Origin: Aquilonibacter sp963703325 | GTDB lineage: Bacteria; Vulcanimicrobiota; Vulcanimicrobiia; Vulcanimicrobiales; Vulcanimicrobiaceae | Reading direction: 5' to 3' | DNA: 64,000 bases | Assembly (NCBI GenBank): GCA_963703325.1 | Contig: OY969805.1 | Location: 1,116,001-1,180,000 of the forward strand | Shown here: in pieces, positions 27,198-34,282 of the stretch | Layout: every line of letters begins with the position of its first letter | Position numbering within the stretch: the stretch's first letter is position 1 | Position numbers and translations under genes: made by a program | Notes under the pieces: model-generated | What the model was told of the DNA's origin: nothing | The model's input: only the letters and a program-made list of their open reading frames with translations | Databases searched by the model: none

Positions 27198-28144
27198 ATT
27201 GGGTCGATTTCGTTCGCGGCAGCGGCAGCGTGCTGCTGATCATGGCCATCGCCGGTGGGATCGCCTATGTCGGCGACCGCGTCGGTCATCAGGTCGGCCG
27301 CCGCCGCCTCACGCTGTTCGGGATTCGTCCGCGCTACACGTCGACGATCGTCGCGATCGGCACCGGGATGCTGATCGCGCTCAGCGTCACGATCGTGGCG
27401 CTGTTGGTCTCGCGCGAGGTGCGCACTGCATTCTTCCGCATGAATCAGATCACGACGCGTATCTCGCAGCTCGAAGCGCAGCAGCGCGACTTGGAAGCGA
27501 AGGTCAATACCGGCGAGCTGGTCGTGCCGGTCAACGCGTTGATGGTGCCGTCATTTTTGAAGATCAAGCAGGGCACGCCGGTCGATGAGCGGCTCGCGGA
27601 GATCGAGCGCTTCTATCGTGCGTCGGTCAGCTATCTCAATCAGAATCAAGCTGACCGGGGCGGTCTCAAGCACTACACGGCGCCGGCGAACATCGACAAG
27701 ACGCTTACCGATGACTACGGTGGTCCGCAAGTGACCGAGGCGAATCTCGCGAGCGATCTCATCATGTTTGTCACCGCCCCGCAGAATCTGTATCGCAACG
27801 ATGCGATTCATTTCGAGCTGAATCTGATTAAGGACGAGTTACTGGTGCGTAAGGGCCAAGAAATCGGTTCGATTCAGATCCCCGGCAACGCGCATGCCGA
27901 CCCGAGCCTTGCGATCGGCGAGGTGCAGCAGCTCGTCGCGGCAACGATCCGCTCGCAGCTCAAGCTGCCGCTGTTTCTTTCGGGCAACGTGCAAGTCGTC
28001 GCGCTCTATCCGTCGCTCGACGTTATGCGCACCGAGCTCGCAAGCGGGAAGGGCAACTACTTGATGACCGCCTTTGCGTCGGAAGACGTCTATCCGCACA
28101 CCGGCGGCATTCCGCTGGTGGTAACGCTGACGCGCGCCAAGTGA
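27194..28144 (+). CDS. DUF3084-family membrane protein
   Basis: The 316-residue protein from ATG 27194 (ATGA overlap) has two N-terminal membrane helices (about 10-30 and 50-72), a coiled coil (about 80-110) and a soluble C-terminal domain. This is the layout of DUF3084 proteins known from cyanobacteria and other diderms. The conserved GIRPRYTSTIVAI segment between the helices fits. The function is unknown. Its place after the lpt genes hints at envelope biogenesis. A longer open frame back to 26957 overlaps the permease and is not credible. Confidence 0.7.
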   Translation: MNWVDFVRGSGSVLLIMAIAGGIAYVGDRVGHQVGRRRLTLFGIRPRYTSTIVAIGTGMLIALSVTIVALLVSREVRTAFFRMNQITTRISQLEAQQRDLEAKVNTGELVVPVNALMVPSFLKIKQGTPVDERLAEIERFYRASVSYLNQNQADRGGLKHYTAPANIDKTLTDDYGGPQVTEANLASDLIMFVTAPQNLYRNDAIHFELNLIKDELLVRKGQEIGSIQIPGNAHADPSLAIGEVQQLVAATIRSQLKLPLFLSGNVQVVALYPSLDVMRTELASGKGNYLMTAFASEDVYPHTGGIPLVVTLTRAK

Positions 28145-28551
28145 CGATTCTCGGCATTGACCCCGGCACGCGCAAGGTCGGGTTTGCGGTAGTCGATCAG
28201 CACGGCGAGGCGCGCGATTTAGGGATAGCGCCGATTGCCGATTTCGGCGTGCGGGTACGGTTGTTGTTGGAGCAATGGGCCATTGCCGCAATCGCGGTCG
28301 GGACCGGAACCAACGCGCGGGCGCTCGGGGGTCAGCTGGCCGGTTTAGGAGTGCCGGTGACCTACGTCGACGAACGCGAGACGACCCTGCGGGCTCGCTC
28401 GCTTTACTTTGCCGACCATCCACCCCGCGGGTGGCGCCGCTTGATTCCTCTGGGGATGCAACTGCCGCCGCGCCCGATCGACGACTACGCCGCCGTCCTT
28501 ATCGCTCGACGCTACTTAGCCGACGAAGGCAACCATGGGGCCGGAGTCTAA
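28141..28551 (+). CDS. YqgF/RuvX-type RNase H-fold nuclease
   Basis: The 136-residue RNase H-fold protein has ILGIDPGTRKVGFAVVD at the N-terminus, AIAVGTGTN near 60, the DERETT motif near 79 and a C-terminal DDYAAVLIA with the closing acidic residues. YqgF/RuvX proteins process pre-16S rRNA 5' ends and were predicted as Holliday junction resolvases. The GTG start overlaps the DUF3084 stop. It ends the tightly packed segment: an 80-base gap follows, containing a weak CGTCC/GGACG hairpin with a T-run (28558-28576). Confidence 0.8.
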   Translation: MTILGIDPGTRKVGFAVVDQHGEARDLGIAPIADFGVRVRLLLEQWAIAAIAVGTGTNARALGGQLAGLGVPVTYVDERETTLRARSLYFADHPPRGWRRLIPLGMQLPPRPIDDYAAVLIARRYLADEGNHGAGV

Positions 28552-28631
28552 CTGAAACGTCCGCCCTTTTTGGACGATATTAAAAGTTGCCTGCGGTCCA
28601 GGGGTGGTTAGCCGCAGTTGACGGAGGGATC

Positions 28632-29726
28632 ATGCGCCGGTGGCTCTGCGTACTGCAGATTGGAGTACTAGCCTCAGTACTCTGGCCCGGTGTTGTCTCA
28701 GCATCGCTCGCGAATACGTTTGCACCGCCGTCGATCGATCTCTCGGCGCAACTTTTCGCTCGGCTCTTTGGTGAATCGAGCGATCGTGATGCAACGTTTA
28801 ATGCGGTAGCCGGCGATGCGCTGGCGGAAACGCCGCTGCGCGATCTCGCGTTCCGCGTCGATGACACCGCGCCAACGACCGTGACCGCGCCGGTGCTCGT
28901 TGCGGAGCTGCCGTCACCGAATCTCACGCTTTCCGATCCGTCGTTCGCGCCGCCGTCGCCGGCGCGCCTCAGCTCGATTGCCGATCTGAGTTCGCAGCTG
29001 CACGTCCCGGCGGTTGAATATTACGAAGGTGCGGCGCCGAATCCGACCGACGCGCCGGCAACGGAGCGCTTCGACCTCTCGCACTTGCAAGTCGAGTCGC
29101 TGCCGGCGGCTGCGTTCGCGCCGACGTCGCTTAACGCGAACGCGCCAAACGGCGCGCAAGGTGCGAGCCTACGGATGCCGTTGCATCTCGGCAAGCTGCG
29201 CTTCTCGCCGCACGCCGAAGCCGCGCAAACGCAGAACCTGCAAACGAACTTTACCAACGGCGCACTAGGTGCCGGCGCGACGCTCAACGTGCGCGCGGGC
29301 GCCCGCAACCTCGGCGTCGATCTTTCGAGCCAACTCGAACACGCCACGCTAAGCGCGCCGCAGTTCTCGACGACCGGTGCGCCCGCCGTCGGCCTTACCG
29401 GCGACAATCTGCCGGTGTTCGTGCCGGCCTACGCCGACGTCAGCGCGCACACGCTCTCGACCGGCGTCACCGTGCCGGTCACCCGTTCGCTGACCGCGAA
29501 CTTGCAGTTCGACACGCAGCATTTGCTCGGCACCTACGGACAGCCGGGCATCTCGAATCTCGACGCCAACAACACCATCTACGGCGCGCAGCTGACCTAT
29601 AATATTCCGCGCTGGTCGAGCGCCATCTCGTTCTCGGCCAGTCAGTATCACTTCCAAGACAACCTCGTGCCGTCGAACGCGTTGACGCAAACCAACGCCA
29701 ACGTCAATTTCACCATTAAGTTCTAA
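28632..29726 (+). CDS. Putative outer-membrane beta-barrel protein
   Basis: I do not recognise the family. The 364-residue product from ATG 28632 has a good GGAGGG Shine-Dalgarno at 28623-28628 and a signal peptide (MRRWLCVLQIGVLASVLWP, cleavage near VSASLA). The second half is rich in alternating polar/hydrophobic strands (NLGVDLSSQL, SLTANLQFDTQH, WSSAISFSASQYHF) and ends FTIKF with a terminal phenylalanine, as outer-membrane barrels do. An upstream start at 28587 would add 15 residues before the signal peptide. It sits between envelope genes and a TPR protein. Confidence 0.6.
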   Translation: MRRWLCVLQIGVLASVLWPGVVSASLANTFAPPSIDLSAQLFARLFGESSDRDATFNAVAGDALAETPLRDLAFRVDDTAPTTVTAPVLVAELPSPNLTLSDPSFAPPSPARLSSIADLSSQLHVPAVEYYEGAAPNPTDAPATERFDLSHLQVESLPAAAFAPTSLNANAPNGAQGASLRMPLHLGKLRFSPHAEAAQTQNLQTNFTNGALGAGATLNVRAGARNLGVDLSSQLEHATLSAPQFSTTGAPAVGLTGDNLPVFVPAYADVSAHTLSTGVTVPVTRSLTANLQFDTQHLLGTYGQPGISNLDANNTIYGAQLTYNIPRWSSAISFSASQYHFQDNLVPSNALTQTNANVNFTIKF

Positions 29727-29760
29727 CGCGACCGCTCGGCTGCCGCGCGCAATCGTCGCC

Positions 29761-30552
29761 GTGGTCATTGCGTGCGTCGTGGTCGCGCTTGCGCTCGTGC
29801 AGTTCGCATCGGATGCGCTGTACGCGCGTGCGGCACCGCAGGCGCTCGTCGCGCATATCCCGCTGGCGTTCGGACTGGGCGTGTACAATGCCATCGATGC
29901 GATTGCCCCGGCCGCCTACGTCAACGATGCGCTGGCGCAGACCGCGCTGACGCAAGGCGACGCCGCCGCGGCGCAGAGCTATGCGCTGCGCATGCCGGCC
30001 GGCCCGCGTCGCGACGCGTTGCTGGCGCAGGTCGCGCACGCGCAAGGCAATGACGTGCTCGCCCGCGAGTACGCGTTTGCGGCTGATGACGTAGATGCGG
30101 TGCAGCACGACGTCGCGCTGGTCGCGCGCTACAATCTGGCGACGGCGTCGCAGTTGGAGGCGCGCTTTCGCGAGCGGCTGATTGCGGACGGCACGCATCC
30201 CGACGCGGTGGCGGAATCGTACGCGATTAGCGCCAACTACGAGGCATTGCGCCAGAACTACCCGGCCGGGCTCGCGCTCGATGAGCAAGCCCTCGCGCTT
30301 GCGCCGCTCAACATGGGCTATCTGCTCTCAGCGGCAAACAACGCCTCTCTTTTCGGCGATTTTGCCGATGCACGCCGGCTCTTCGAACGCGGCGTGGCGA
30401 TCGATCCCGCCGGCGGCGATTCGTACGCGGGGCTGGGCTTGATCGCGCTGCACGAGGGCCATCGTGACCGCGCGCAGGCCTACCTGCAGCAAGCGCGCAG
30501 CGTCGATCCGCATGCGCAGATGATTCCCGCGCTCGAGGCTGCGTTACGGTGA
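29761..30552 (+). CDS. Membrane-anchored TPR-repeat protein
   Basis: The 263-residue protein has one N-terminal membrane segment (IACVVVALALVQF) and then helical repeats. Two clear TPR units at about 175-245 contain YAISANYEALRQNYPAGLALD, LFERGVAIDPAGGDSYAGLGLIAL and AQAYLQQARSVDPHAQ. TPR domains bind partner proteins, and the partner is unknown. The GTG at 29761 falls within the apparent membrane segment, and no better start is evident in the 34 bases after the previous stop, so the true start is uncertain. The stop overlaps the next GTG. Confidence 0.65.
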   Translation: MVIACVVVALALVQFASDALYARAAPQALVAHIPLAFGLGVYNAIDAIAPAAYVNDALAQTALTQGDAAAAQSYALRMPAGPRRDALLAQVAHAQGNDVLAREYAFAADDVDAVQHDVALVARYNLATASQLEARFRERLIADGTHPDAVAESYAISANYEALRQNYPAGLALDEQALALAPLNMGYLLSAANNASLFGDFADARRLFERGVAIDPAGGDSYAGLGLIALHEGHRDRAQAYLQQARSVDPHAQMIPALEAALR

Positions 30553-31577
30553 GAGTCGCGGTCGACGCGCAACTCGCCGTCGGCACCGCGACCGGAATCG
30601 GCGAATACGTTCGCGGCTTGATCGACGCGCTCGCGACGCAAGACGTCGACGTTATTGAGCTCTCCGAGCCGAAGCTCGACCCGTGGCGCTTCGATCGCCG
30701 CGTCTTCTGGGATCAAGTGCTTTTTCCGCAGCGCGTGCGCCAAACCGCTCCGGATGTCGTGCATTGCGCGTCGGGCACCGTGCCGCTCGGACTGGCGATT
30801 CCCTATGTGGTAACGGTGCATGATGTTGCATGGCTGCGCGTGCAATCGCATGCCCGGCCGTACGCGCGCTACTATTTCGGGCGCTTTTCGATCGATCGCT
30901 ATCGGCGCGCGGCGGCGATCGCCGTCGACTCCGCCTTCTCGCGCGAAGAACTACTCTCGGTCATGCCCGAGCTGGATCCGGCAATCGTGCACGTGGTGTA
31001 TCCGGGCGTCGCGGCCGACTATTGCGCGATCGGGCGGAAGGGCGGCGACGGCAAAACGATCCTCGCGATCGGGACCGTCGAGCGGCGTAAGAATCTCGAA
31101 GCGCTGATCGAGACGCTGCCGTTTCTCGAACGCGCGCGTTTGATTTCCGTCGGTCCATACACGCCCTACCAGGAGGAGTGCGAGGGCCTCGCGCGCGCGC
31201 TCGGTGTGGAGAATCGCGTGGAGTTTCGCGGCTACGTGCCGCGCAGCGAGGTGCTGGATCTCTGCTCGACCGCGGCAGTGGTTGCGGTGCCGTCGCTGTA
31301 TGAGGGCTTTGGCTATGCTGCGGCGCAGGCGATGTGCGCCGGCGTGCCGGCCGTGGTGTCGGATCAAGCCTCGTTGCCGGAGATCGTCGGCGACGGTGCA
31401 CGCATCGTGCCGGCGACCGACGTGCAACAGTGGATCAAAGCGCTCAATGCTGCGCTGCGGGGCGAAGACGACAAACGCGCGCAAGCCGGCCGCACGGCCG
31501 CGATCGAGCGTTTCTCATGGGACAACAGCGCCCGCGATATGGTCGCGGCGTATCAAATGGCGTTAGCGAAGGGTTAG
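30549..31577 (+). CDS. Glycosyltransferase family 4 (GT-B) protein
   Basis: The 342-residue GT4-type enzyme has the N-terminal VAVDAQLAVGTATGIGEYVRG, the linker segment ILAIGTVERRKNLEALIE near 175, and the donor-binding motif PSLYEGFGYAAAQAMCAGVP near residue 250 with the E..G..E-like pattern. It probably adds a sugar to core polysaccharide, O-antigen or exopolysaccharide from a nucleotide-sugar donor, and the specific sugar cannot be read. It ends the plus-strand envelope run; its stop overlaps the convergent LuxR gene's stop by 4 bases. Confidence 0.85.
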   Translation: MRVAVDAQLAVGTATGIGEYVRGLIDALATQDVDVIELSEPKLDPWRFDRRVFWDQVLFPQRVRQTAPDVVHCASGTVPLGLAIPYVVTVHDVAWLRVQSHARPYARYYFGRFSIDRYRRAAAIAVDSAFSREELLSVMPELDPAIVHVVYPGVAADYCAIGRKGGDGKTILAIGTVERRKNLEALIETLPFLERARLISVGPYTPYQEECEGLARALGVENRVEFRGYVPRSEVLDLCSTAAVVAVPSLYEGFGYAAAQAMCAGVPAVVSDQASLPEIVGDGARIVPATDVQQWIKALNAALRGEDDKRAQAGRTAAIERFSWDNSARDMVAAYQMALAKG

Positions 31578-33019
31578 GCGGCGCTGCTCGATTCGAGGAA
31601 GAGCCGAACGAGCTGCGAGCGGTTTTCGATATTCAGAATCTTGTTCATGTGCTTGATGTGCACGCGAACCGTGCCCTCGGCCATGCCAAGCGCTTCACCA
31701 ATCTCCCGCGCAGTCTTGTTGCTCGTCGCGAGTAACTCGGCAACTTCGCGCATGCGACCGCGAACGCGCGCGATCGGAGCTGTCATTTGCTCGTACTGGC
31801 GCGCGGCAAGCGAACGTGGATAAGCAGCCACCAGACGTTCGACTCGCTCGCGCCACCGGATGCCGCCGCCGAGCTCCACTGCGCGTAGAGCGCAGCTCGT
31901 CGCACGATGGCTGTATTTCAGTTCCTTGAACGTCTTATACGCGCTCTGTGCGTAACGTAGCGCCTCCTCACCGTCGGTGAGATGAGAGAGTGCAAAGGTT
32001 CTGAAGGCCTCGAGCCGCCGGCCATGGCCCATGGCTGCCATCTTGGAAACGCTGACAGAAGCTGCTCGCGCGAATAATGCCGAAGCGCGTTCGCGGTCGC
32101 ACCCGAGCACGTCCATCGCACCAAAAACACCCGGTGCCTCTTCTCGTCGCGCCATCGTCCAGTCGATCTCAGAAAAACACTCGAAGGCATTGGCGATCGA
32201 GGAGGCTGCGGAAACACGTTCACTGATTGCGCCACTGATGCGCGCTCGATCCGCGAAGACCAGCCCGCGTCGCATCGAATCCGGCGCGAGCCCAAAGGCG
32301 CCGTCCAAGAGATGCATTGCGGGGATCCATTCGCCGCGCAAAGCCTTTTGCCAAGCGATTGCGCGGTGCGTGTAAAAACGCGCCTCAGTCCGTTCTACGG
32401 GCCACGAAATGTCTCCGAGCAGTTTTTCAGCATAAAGCCCGAGTTCACCAAGCTCGACCTCGCGAACGAGAGGAGCGAGGGACTCGGCAATGCGGGCGAA
32501 GAGGCCACGATCAACATTCTCTTTGGTAGCTAGGGACAGAGCATGAAGCAGTTGCGTCGACTGTTTCTCGAAGTGCTCATTGAGGCCGTCAATCCAGGCG
32601 CGAAGCTGGGCGTATCTTACGCGCTGCTCAGGTATTTGCGGAAGCGCTTTGGCTAGTTCTTCTCGCACCTTGCCGGCCTCGCCCTGAGTGAATGCGATGA
32701 GCGCGCGTGCGTAAGCGATCTCAGCTAGTGCCCACCTCGAATCTGATGCGAGCCATTCCTTAAGCGGAAGATTTTGCGTCGAGAGCGCAACATTCTCGTG
32801 CGCACGACCCACGGCCGCTAGCTTCGCACCACCATGTTCTGCGAGCCATGCACCGAGCTGTTGTTTTGCTTGTTGGTCTCCGCGACGCAAGGCGACCCAG
32901 AGCAAAATTTGAGCAGCCTCGGCGTTATCGCGATAGGGCGAGAGCAAAAACTCCACCTCGGCAAAGTTGCCGAGGTGGAAGAGATCCCACGCCCGTGCGA
33001 CCTCGACCCTCGAACCCAT
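31574..33019 (-). CDS. LuxR-type transcriptional regulator with large helical N-terminal region
   Basis: The 481-residue protein has a C-terminal LuxR/FixJ helix-turn-helix (about 420-475: LLATSNKTAREIGEALGMAE then GTVRVHIKHMNKIL). The first 410 or so residues are all-helical with repeated A/L-rich helix pairs (for example AWDLFHLGNFAEVEFLL), resembling degenerate TPRs like the sensor part of MalT-type or peptide-binding regulators. No receiver, PAS or autoinducer-binding domain is visible. The ATG at 33019 is chosen because the 54 upstream residues of the open frame overlap a separate small gene. Base composition is lower in GC than the neighbours. The ligand is unknown; the small peptide gene just upstream is a candidate. 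Confidence 0.8.
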   Translation of the reverse strand: MGSRVEVARAWDLFHLGNFAEVEFLLSPYRDNAEAAQILLWVALRRGDQQAKQQLGAWLAEHGGAKLAAVGRAHENVALSTQNLPLKEWLASDSRWALAEIAYARALIAFTQGEAGKVREELAKALPQIPEQRVRYAQLRAWIDGLNEHFEKQSTQLLHALSLATKENVDRGLFARIAESLAPLVREVELGELGLYAEKLLGDISWPVERTEARFYTHRAIAWQKALRGEWIPAMHLLDGAFGLAPDSMRRGLVFADRARISGAISERVSAASSIANAFECFSEIDWTMARREEAPGVFGAMDVLGCDRERASALFARAASVSVSKMAAMGHGRRLEAFRTFALSHLTDGEEALRYAQSAYKTFKELKYSHRATSCALRAVELGGGIRWRERVERLVAAYPRSLAARQYEQMTAPIARVRGRMREVAELLATSNKTAREIGEALGMAEGTVRVHIKHMNKILNIENRSQLVRLFLESSSAA

Positions 33020-33086
33020 AGTGCGGAATTTATCTGTCGGTGAGGGTCGCCCTTCGCTCTTGACCAATTCTAGGCCGAAAGACCCT

Positions 33087-33236
33087 CTAGTCTGCCGGCC
33101 CCCCGCCCGAGTCCATTCTGTGAATGAGATGACCCGGCGAGGAGATCGGCGTCTGGACTGCGGCGTGGCCAGGTGCCCCACCGATTGAGGCCGGCGCGAG
33201 AAAATAAACGAGAAAGGCGAGGAAAATCGAAAACAT
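33087..33236 (-). CDS. Small secreted or membrane peptide (49 aa) upstream of LuxR-type regulator
   Basis: This short gene starts at ATG 33236-33234 behind an excellent Shine-Dalgarno GGAAGGAG (6-base spacing) and ends at TAG 33089-33087. The peptide begins MFSIFLAFLVYFLAPASIGG, a hydrophobic signal or membrane segment, followed by a hydrophilic tail of about 25 residues rich in G, P, H and S, ending SGGGPAD. A near-consensus promoter lies 31-59 bases upstream of the start. The gene is on the same strand as the LuxR-type regulator and 67 bases ahead of it, so both can share one transcript. I know no homologue. It could be a secreted signal, a small membrane protein, or a leader peptide. Confidence 0.6.
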   Translation of the reverse strand: MFSIFLAFLVYFLAPASIGGAPGHAAVQTPISSPGHLIHRMDSGGGPAD

Positions 33237-33263
33237 TAGGGGCTCCTTCCAGATAAGGGAGAA

Positions 33264-33295
33264 GCGGGTATACCCGCCACCGGGTAGTCTTTCAA
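33264..33295 (-). promoter_or_regulatory. Sigma70-type promoter with palindromic operator over the -10
   Basis: On the minus strand TTGAAA (33295-33290) is followed after 17 bases by TATACC (33272-33267), close to the consensus for a housekeeping promoter. The -10 is centred in a perfect 14-bp palindrome GCGGGTATACCCGC (33264-33277), a natural site for a dimeric repressor or autoregulator. The transcript would begin near 33260 with a leader of about 24 bases before the small-peptide gene. The LuxR-type regulator downstream is the obvious candidate to bind here, which is inference. Confidence 0.65.
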
Positions 33296-33396
33296 CACTT
33301 TTTGACGATTACTCCACATCCTACCTGAAAAGGGACTTTTGGGCTACTTAAATCCGCGGATGGTGGGGACCGCTTTCGGCGGGCTACCCTGGCAGC

Positions 33397-33921
33397 ATGG
33401 ATAAGGAACTCACGCTCCACGAACTGAGCCGCCTGGAGGCCGAACGGAAGCTCCAGGAGCTCCCCGCGGCAGTCCTCGAGACCGCCTGGGTCCGCGAGGC
33501 CCAGATCGAGGCCGTGATCGACGCGGTTGTTGTGGTAACCCTTGGCGGGGACGCCCAGGCGATCGCCTGCGCGCGGCATGCCGGGGAATGGTGCGCTCGC
33601 ATAGCTACCACGCTGCCCGGCGGGCTGGATCCCGCGCTTGCGCGTCGGGTCGGCGTCTTGAGCGATATCGATTGCGCCGTTTTAGAGCGCATCGTCGAGC
33701 TGCGCCACATTGCGCGCCATGCGTGCGACGAGCAGATGAAGCAAATTGTGAGCGTCGCTCGCGAGTTCGACCAACGGATTTCGCCCGATGAATTTGGACG
33801 TAGCATTTCGCCGAACGTGGTTTTGCGCGCGATGCTTGCAAACGCAAGCGAGGCGACGCGCCCGATCGTTGCGGCTTTGGCAAGCACGCTGCATAGGCCA
33901 AGCCATGCGCGAGTCGCTTGA
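33397..33921 (+). CDS. Hypothetical helical protein, possibly a degenerate HD-type domain
   Basis: The 174-residue all-helical protein has no sure family. The pattern ARHAGEWCARIATTLPGGLD...GVLSDIDCAVLERI recalls the H...HD spacing of HD-GYP domains, but the catalytic histidine-aspartate pair is not intact (SDID). It would then be a non-catalytic relative. Its 3' end overlaps the next small gene by 17 bases, so the two are probably one operon. Confidence 0.5.
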   Translation: MDKELTLHELSRLEAERKLQELPAAVLETAWVREAQIEAVIDAVVVVTLGGDAQAIACARHAGEWCARIATTLPGGLDPALARRVGVLSDIDCAVLERIVELRHIARHACDEQMKQIVSVAREFDQRISPDEFGRSISPNVVLRAMLANASEATRPIVAALASTLHRPSHARVA

Positions 33922-34261
33922 TCGGCAACGTTCGCCGCTAATTGCTACGTCGCGTGCACATCTGTACGCGATTATGAAGAATGTGTCTGCCTATGCGCGG
34001 TCCGCGCGTCAACTCGGCTTACTCGACAAAGCCGGACTCGAGGAATCACTCGATCGGCTGAACGAGTATCTGCGCTCATCCGACGTGTTCGATATGCTCA
34101 AAGACTTTCAGGCTGAAGCCCTCTACGACGCGAGCGTCGCGCTCAGTGCCGCCTACAAAGTAGCAACGACCGATGGCGCCGACGCGAAGGAAGCGTTCGC
34201 GCGCGCGTGCGAAGCGCTGCGAAAATTCTGGGCAAGCATGGGAGACGTCCCGAGTACGTAA
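33905..34261 (+). CDS. Hypothetical small helical protein
   Basis: The 118-residue product from ATG 33905 overlaps the end of the preceding gene. It is predicted fully helical (HLYAIMKNVSAYARSARQLG, LNEYLRSSDVFDMLKDFQAEA, KEAFARACEALRKFW) with no membrane segment or recognisable motif. The frame is open upstream to 33788, but that part lies inside the other gene. It precedes the large prepilin-like gene by 21 bases, so it may belong to the same transcript. Confidence 0.5.
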   Translation: MRESLDRQRSPLIATSRAHLYAIMKNVSAYARSARQLGLLDKAGLEESLDRLNEYLRSSDVFDMLKDFQAEALYDASVALSAAYKVATTDGADAKEAFARACEALRKFWASMGDVPST

Positions 34262-34282
34262 CAACCGGGCACTGTCCCGTGC

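Noticed and set aside
28558..28576. Intrinsic terminator after the ruvX-like gene
   Set aside because: The stem is only 5 bp (CGTCC/GGACG) and the T-run lies in the loop, so it is too weak to list as a feature.
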